From contig JAUWJC010000295.1 of the NCBI GenBank assembly GCA_030607895.1, positions 1 to 5,683 on the forward strand: a DNA stretch of 5,683 bases, given 5' to 3'. Below, piece by piece: positions 1 to 3,105 of the stretch (position 1 is its first letter; each line of letters begins with the position of its first letter). The position numbers and the translations under genes were made by a program. A model generated the notes under the pieces. That model was not told where the DNA came from and ran no database searches. It saw nothing but the letters and a program-made list of their open reading frames with translations. This stretch comes from Pirellulales bacterium. Lineage in GTDB: Bacteria; Planctomycetota; Planctomycetia; Pirellulales; Thermoguttaceae.

Positions 1-80
1 CCTAAAACGGCACCTGTTTAAATTTGGGCGAACCACCCTCGGGGCCGTGCCGCAAAATTAAACCTGGGCCGTTTTTCGGC
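1..80 (+). repeat. Palindromic element copy 1 (degraded, cut by window start)
   Basis: This is a diverged copy of the 81-bp palindrome also found at 582-662 and 4066-4146. Without gaps, the right arm (54-80) differs from the other copies at 3 of 27 positions. The left arm (1-26) differs at about 6, and the core at about 5 compared with copy 2. The core lies in the same orientation as copy 2. The first base of the element is missing because the window begins there. The changes are concentrated towards the window edge, so either natural decay or poor base quality at a contig end could explain them. Confidence 0.75.
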
Positions 81-84
81 CGAG

Positions 85-101
85 TTGCGAAGCCGCAAGC
101 G
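85..101 (+). repeat. 17-bp dispersed hairpin motif (copy a)
   Basis: The sequence TTGCGAAGCCGCAAGCG contains a 5-bp stem (TTGCG/CGCAA) with an AAGC loop. Its exact reverse complement is present at 2980-2996 in another non-coding region. It lies between repeat copy 1 and the 3' end of thioredoxin and may help end that transcript, but there is no U-tract. Confidence 0.5.
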
Positions 102-118
102 ACCTGCCCGACCGCAAT

Positions 119-139
119 TGACCACTGACCACTGACCAC
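119..139 (+). repeat. TGACCAC heptamer tandem repeat, 3 units
   Basis: Three perfect head-to-tail copies of TGACCAC lie just downstream of the thioredoxin stop codon. A TGGTCA at 147-152 is complementary to the repeat unit and could fold back on it. Short heptamer arrays of this kind are known in cyanobacteria as STRR sequences. A second heptamer array with a different unit occurs at 2333-2360 in this window. Confidence 0.8.
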
Positions 140-152
140 TCTGATCTGGTCA

Positions 153-479
153 CTACCCCTTGGCTTCGTCGATGGCCTGTTGCAGTCGGTTCTTGGGTTG
201 CACGCCGACGAATTGTTTGACAACCTCGCCGGCCTTGAAAATCATCAGGGTTGGAATGGCGCTGACACCGTATGTGGTGGCCGTGTTGGGGCTATCGTCG
301 ATGTTCATCTTGGCCATCTTGATCGAGCCGGCGTTTTCGGCAGCCAACTCCTCGATCAGCGGGGCGATCAGCCGGCAGGGACCGCACCAGGGTGCCCAGA
401 AGTCGATCAGCACGGGCTCGGCCGATTCGAGGACCTCGGATTGGAAGTTGCTGTCGGACAGTTCCGTGACATTAGCCAT
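153..479 (-). CDS. trxA: Thioredoxin
   Basis: This 108-residue protein is a cytosolic disulfide reductase that normally takes electrons from thioredoxin reductase and reduces partners such as ribonucleotide reductase and peroxiredoxins. The active site WCGPC is at residues 31-35 with the catalytic cysteines C32 and C35. The buried acid D26, W28, P40 and the cis-proline P76 (AIPT) fall at the same numbers as in E. coli Trx1, so the protein is full length and shows no insertion. There is no signal peptide, which supports a cytoplasmic location. The ATG start is supported by an AAGGAG ribosome binding site 9 nt upstream and by a strong promoter at 517-544. The stop is TAG. The gene lies downstream of the kinase gene on the same strand, but the promoter and the repeat between them suggest it is transcribed independently. 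Confidence 0.97.
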   Translation of the reverse strand: MANVTELSDSNFQSEVLESAEPVLIDFWAPWCGPCRLIAPLIEELAAENAGSIKMAKMNIDDSPNTATTYGVSAIPTLMIFKAGEVVKQFVGVQPKNRLQQAIDEAKG

Positions 480-516
480 CAGGATGGTCTCCTTATTGGA
501 TTGGGCGAACCCATAG

Positions 517-544
517 ATTATAGTGCCGCGGTCGGCCCGGTCAA
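517..544 (-). promoter_or_regulatory. Sigma70-type promoter of the thioredoxin gene
   Basis: On the minus strand a TTGACC -35 box (539-544) and a perfect TATAAT -10 box (517-522) are separated by 16 nt. Transcription would begin near position 510, giving a leader of about 30 nt that contains the AAGGAG ribosome binding site. This is the best promoter match in the window and suggests constitutive housekeeping expression. Confidence 0.8.
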
Positions 545-581
545 CGGCCAGAAGCCGCTCCGGCCGATCAGCCCGTTTTCA

Positions 582-662
582 GCCGAAAAAGGGACCAGGT
601 TTAATTTGTGCGAAGCACCCTCCGGGCCGTTCCGGCAAATTAAACCTGGTCCCTTTTTCGGC
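582..662 (+). repeat. 81-bp palindromic element, copy 2
   Basis: Two perfect 27-nt inverted arms (582-608 and 636-662) flank a 27-nt asymmetric core (609-635). The arms are identical base for base to those of copy 3 at 4066-4146, and the core is in the opposite orientation to copy 3. The element ends one base before the kinase stop codon (664-666). TTCA occurs on both flanks (578-581 and 663-666) and could be a 4-bp target duplication, although copy 3 shows none. In RNA this would form a very stable 27-bp hairpin. It may therefore end or stabilise the kinase transcript, although the U-run lies inside the 3' arm rather than after it. Confidence 0.95.
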
Positions 663-663
663 T

Positions 664-2145
664 TCAGCCCGTCTTCGAGGGAATCAGCTTGGCCAGCGTC
701 GCGCGGAGTTGCTTCATGGTGATGGGCATGGGGAGCACGACGCGGTGGTCCGCTGTGAGTGCCTTCCGTCGCCAATCGTGTTGGTCCGCGTCCAGAAGCA
801 GGATGGCCGGCACAAGCTTGGTCTTGTTGCTGGCGGCGAACTCATTGAACATCTCCAAAGCCGGTTTGCCGAGTTCCTGGGCATTGAAGAGCACGCAGTC
901 GGCCGTGAAGGGATCCTGTCGGAATCGCATCATCGCCCGCTCCGGATCGCTCGTCAACAACACGCGGTAACCTGCCCGCTTGAATCCATCGCGGAAAACA
1001 TCCTGCATCCGCCCGTTAGACTCGATTACCATTACCGATTGCTGGTCTGCCGGATCGATGTAGACGGGGGCCGGTTCGCTCTTTGCCTGCCGCGAGTTGT
1101 CCGACGCGACGGAGTCTTTCTCTTCAGACAGCCGTTTGGCGGCAATGCGCAGGTCGACGAGCATGGCGGCGGGAGTCTGATACCGGCGGCTCGGGTCGAG
1201 CACCATTGCCTTGTTGACCACCAGCGTTACCGAATTTGGTACGGTCGGGTCCGCCCGTTGGATGGGCGTCACGTTGAGAAACCGCGATCTGTCAAGTCGC
1301 TGCACTCGATCTCGCGTCTCTCCCAAAGGCGCTTGACCGGCGAGCATGTGGTAGAACATGCAGCCGAGAAAATAGATATCGCTTCGCGCGTCGTCTTTTC
1401 GCACACCGGTTGCCCGTTCCAGGGCGGCGTAGTCGATAGTGCGGGCGTTGGACAGCTCGGCCAAGGCATCGTCCGAGAGGCCTTCGTCCAAGGTGGCCAG
1501 ACCGAAGTCGACGAGCTTGGCCTCTCCGCGGCTGGAGATCAGCACGTTGCTCATTTTCAAATCGCGGTGGGTCAGGCCGTTCTCGAATGCGTAAAGGAGT
1601 CCGCTGGTAATGTCCAGCATGAGTTGGACGGCCACGGCCGGTTCGATTTTCTTGCGGACTTTGACGAATTCCCGCAGGTTCTGGCCTTCGACGAACTCCA
1701 TTACCAGGAAATGGACGTTTTTCCGAGAGACGACTTCGTAGATGGGTACGATATTGGGGTGCCGCAGCGCACAGCCCAATTCGCCCTCGCGGAGGAACTG
1801 CCCGTACTGATTGGGGTTGTCGCTGTAACGTTTGCGGAGCACCTTCACGGCCACTATCTGGCCGGTTTCCCGATGCACTGCCCGGTAGACTCGCGCAAAC
1901 GTGCCCGTCCCGACCAGGTAGAGGACCTTGTAGTCGCCGAAGAAGAAGCCGGACCGGTCCCCTTTTACCAGGCGTTCGACCTGATAATTGGTCATCAACT
2001 CGCGGCGGACGAGTTTTTGGAGAAAATCGTCCACGCTGACGCTACGGCTGCCGAACTCTGCCCAGACTTGCTGTAGCTGCCGCTCGTCGAGCAAGCCGAT
2101 GTCGAACGCGCGCTGAGCCACCTTTTCAGCGGTAGGCCGCACCAT
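664..2145 (-). CDS. Ser/Thr protein kinase with C-terminal pseudo-receiver domain
   Basis: The 493-residue protein is a Hanks-type Ser/Thr kinase. Residues 5-65 form a helical pre-domain (GLLDERQLQQVW, MTNYQVERLVKG) of the kind that precedes many planctomycete kinases. The kinase domain spans about 71-340. It has a glycine loop (G79, G81, V86), the ATP-binding lysine K101 (VAVK), the catalytic loop HRDLKMSN with D195 and N200, DFG at 213-215, D256 (SDIYFLG) and a closing Arg at 320/321. The usual APE motif reads ALE (241-243). After a charged linker (340-365), residues 370-487 look like a response-regulator receiver fold. However, the expected phospho-Asp is N421 and the expected Lys is M473 (VLPMP), so it is probably not phosphorylated. 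No membrane segment is seen, so the kinase is likely cytosolic. The ATG start follows an AGGAGAGG ribosome binding site; the stop is TGA. The substrate is unknown. Confidence 0.95.
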   Translation of the reverse strand: MVRPTAEKVAQRAFDIGLLDERQLQQVWAEFGSRSVSVDDFLQKLVRRELMTNYQVERLVKGDRSGFFFGDYKVLYLVGTGTFARVYRAVHRETGQIVAVKVLRKRYSDNPNQYGQFLREGELGCALRHPNIVPIYEVVSRKNVHFLVMEFVEGQNLREFVKVRKKIEPAVAVQLMLDITSGLLYAFENGLTHRDLKMSNVLISSRGEAKLVDFGLATLDEGLSDDALAELSNARTIDYAALERATGVRKDDARSDIYFLGCMFYHMLAGQAPLGETRDRVQRLDRSRFLNVTPIQRADPTVPNSVTLVVNKAMVLDPSRRYQTPAAMLVDLRIAAKRLSEEKDSVASDNSRQAKSEPAPVYIDPADQQSVMVIESNGRMQDVFRDGFKRAGYRVLLTSDPERAMMRFRQDPFTADCVLFNAQELGKPALEMFNEFAASNKTKLVPAILLLDADQHDWRRKALTADHRVVLPMPITMKQLRATLAKLIPSKTG

Positions 2146-2176
2146 ACGGGTTTACCTCTCCTCGTTTGGCTGGTGC

Positions 2177-2182
2177 ATTATA
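2177..2182 (-). promoter_or_regulatory. Kinase gene -10 box
   Basis: The minus strand has a perfect TATAAT about 30 nt upstream of the kinase ATG, in an AT-rich stretch (ATTATTATAAT). A transcript starting near 2170 would have a leader of about 25 nt that includes the AGGAGAGG ribosome binding site. No good -35 box is visible at 16-18 nt, so the promoter may need an activator, or use another sigma factor. Confidence 0.5.
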
Positions 2183-2264
2183 ATAATACAGTGGGGGAAA
2201 CAGGCCCTTACACCCTCAATATGATCCTATTCGAGGTTTAGACGTTCTGCAATGGATTCGGACA

Positions 2265-2305
2265 CAAAAACACTCCAGTCTCTGGGCACTTGAGGCCGGA
2301 GTGTT
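2265..2305 (-). terminator. Intrinsic terminator between the 94-residue gene and the kinase gene
   Basis: Read on the minus strand, AACACTCCGG pairs with CTGGAGTGTT (one G-U pair). The stem continues by three pairs after one mismatch, encloses a 9-nt loop, and is followed directly by a T-run (TTTTTG, its first two Ts lying in the stem). It lies about 120 bp past the stop of the 94-residue gene and about 120 bp before the kinase start. This separates the two same-strand genes into independent transcripts. The plus-strand reading lacks a T-run. Confidence 0.65.
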
Positions 2306-2332
2306 CTCCGTGGCAAGGCAGTAATGAGGAGA

Positions 2333-2360
2333 GGGTTCAGGGTTCAGGGTTCAGGGTTCA
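2333..2360 (+). repeat. GGGTTCA heptamer tandem repeat, 4 units
   Basis: Four perfect head-to-tail copies of GGGTTCA are followed by GGA. Part of the array is the left arm of a longer inverted repeat (2342-2411). Units of exactly seven bases match the STRR type of short tandem repeat and mirror the TGACCAC array at 119-139. Confidence 0.85.
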
Positions 2361-2411
2361 GGACTTGAAGTTCGACGTTTGCCCGCAAATCCTGAACCCT
2401 GAATCCTGAAC
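2342..2411. repeat. Long inverted repeat built from TTCAGG heptamers
   Basis: The arms 2342-2363 and 2390-2411 (22 nt each) are complementary apart from one G-T position, and the inner 14 bp are perfect. The loop is 26 nt. On the plus strand a T5 run follows at 2414-2418, so the structure could stop plus-strand transcription. No plus-strand gene precedes it, so its likelier effect is on the 3' end of the 94-residue gene's mRNA, whose stop codon is 14 bp away. Confidence 0.75.
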
Positions 2412-2425
2412 ACTTTTTGGCCGCG

Positions 2426-2710
2426 TTAGGTGCCTTCTTCCACCTGGCGGCGATAGTCGTCTCGCTCCCGCCGAGTTGCCTCCAGATCGAACATCAGGTA
2501 TTTCATGTCCAGCCGCAATTGGCTCAGGGCGTCTTGCACGAGCGTCAGGATGCGGCGGCGGCGTTTGGTGCTTTCGACGACTTGAGCCATGATCGGGTCC
2601 ACTTGTTCCCGGACTTCGGGCGGGAGCTTGTTGACGGCGGTGGCCAGATCGAGGATTTCCTTGGGGATTTCGTCGATCTTGGGCTTGATGTATCTGGTAG
2701 GTTGGTTCAT
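2426..2710 (-). CDS. Small helical/coiled-coil protein of unknown function
   Basis: I do not recognise a named family for this 94-residue protein. Residues 10-45 are rich in Pro, Glu and Val and read as short amphipathic helices (IDEIPKEILDLATAV, LPPEVREQVDPIMAQVV). A basic cluster (KRRRR, 49-53) comes next. Residues 54-92 form a long heptad-like helix with regular leucines, ending in alternating charged residues (EATRRERDDYRRQVEE), as in a coiled coil. There are no cysteines, signal peptide or membrane segment. The basic patch next to a coiled coil would suit a dimer that binds nucleic acid or a partner protein, but this is only inference. The ATG start is well supported by an AGAGGAG ribosome binding site 8 nt upstream, and the stop is TAA. 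No clear promoter was found upstream. An intrinsic terminator at 2265-2305 ends the unit. Confidence 0.8.
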   Translation of the reverse strand: MNQPTRYIKPKIDEIPKEILDLATAVNKLPPEVREQVDPIMAQVVESTKRRRRILTLVQDALSQLRLDMKYLMFDLEATRRERDDYRRQVEEGT

Positions 2711-2979
2711 TGGGGTCTCCTCTTAGGTGTCGAACACTCGGGGACTAAAGCAGGCTGTGTGCCAGAACTTGTCCGATCCGGCTCGAATTGCAGTAACTCA
2801 CGCCGCACAAAGCATTTGCGCTCTTCTCGCCCGGCACGCCCCCACCAGCCGTTGCTGTCAAAACACCACGTTTGATCTGGATGCCGTTCGCAAATCCTGA
2901 TACAAGCACGTCTTACGTCGAAGTTGCCCTGAGAATCGCCACGTTGCCTTCGTGCCACATCGATGAAAGCGGATTGGGC

Positions 2980-2996
2980 CGCTTGCGGCTTCGCAA
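2980..2996 (-). repeat. 17-bp dispersed hairpin motif (copy b)
   Basis: CGCTTGCGGCTTCGCAA is the exact reverse complement of 85-101. It contains a TTGCG/CGCAA stem with a 4-nt loop. The flanking sequences of the two copies do not match well, so the conserved unit appears to be this small. Confidence 0.5.
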
Positions 2997-3041
2997 TGTT
3001 GGCCTCGCCGACCAGCGCCGCGCGTCGGAACCATACAGGAG

Positions 3042-3076
3042 TTTTGGAGCCGGGCCGTGTCGGCCCGGCTCCGAAA
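3042..3076. repeat. GC-rich perfect hairpin upstream of the secreted-protein gene
   Basis: GGAGCCGGGCCG (3046-3057) and CGGCCCGGCTCC (3061-3072) form a perfect 12-bp stem around a TGT loop. TTTT before it and GAAA after it extend the stem by four pairs, one of them a wobble. There is no T-run on the 3' side in either direction, so it is not a standard terminator. It ends about 30 bp before the proposed start of the secreted-protein gene and could lie in its leader. Confidence 0.8.
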
Positions 3077-3105
3077 TGCTTGTCAGCTAAACCCCTAAGC
3101 CCAAT

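Larger units (their letters stand above)
2711..3105. other. Gene-free divergent intergenic region with hairpins
   Basis: These 395 bases separate the minus-strand 94-residue gene from the plus-strand secreted-protein gene. No convincing gene or consensus promoter is visible in either direction. The right half holds three hairpins in a row: TTGCG/CGCAA at 2983-2996, a 6-bp stem at 2998-3012 with a CTC loop, and a long GC-rich palindrome at 3042-3076. They could form a structured leader for the downstream gene or an uncharacterised dispersed repeat cluster. Confidence 0.5.

Noticed and set aside
523..2076. Long plus-strand open frame (517 codons) antisense to the kinase gene
   Set aside because: It is the shadow of a clear kinase gene. 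Its composition (many His, Arg, Val, Gln) has no recognisable domain, and in GC-rich DNA such antisense frames are common.
2707..2958. Minus-strand 83-codon frame whose TGA overlaps the ATG of the 94-residue gene
   Set aside because: The ATGA overlap looks like translational coupling, but the frame starts with GTG without a ribosome binding site, has mixed third-base use and no recognisable motif. It could be a gene relic (cysteine/tryptophan-rich middle part) but is not supported.
3042..3076. GC-rich hairpin as a rho-independent terminator
   Set aside because: The T-run lies before the stem and the A-run after it on the plus strand; neither direction leaves a U-tract 3' of the stem.
2872..3090. 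Plus-strand 72-codon frame just upstream of, and in frame with, the secreted-protein gene
   Set aside because: It crosses the hairpin cluster, has no ribosome binding site and no protein-like pattern. The stop at 3088 separates it from the gene, and nothing suggests it is a broken N-terminus.
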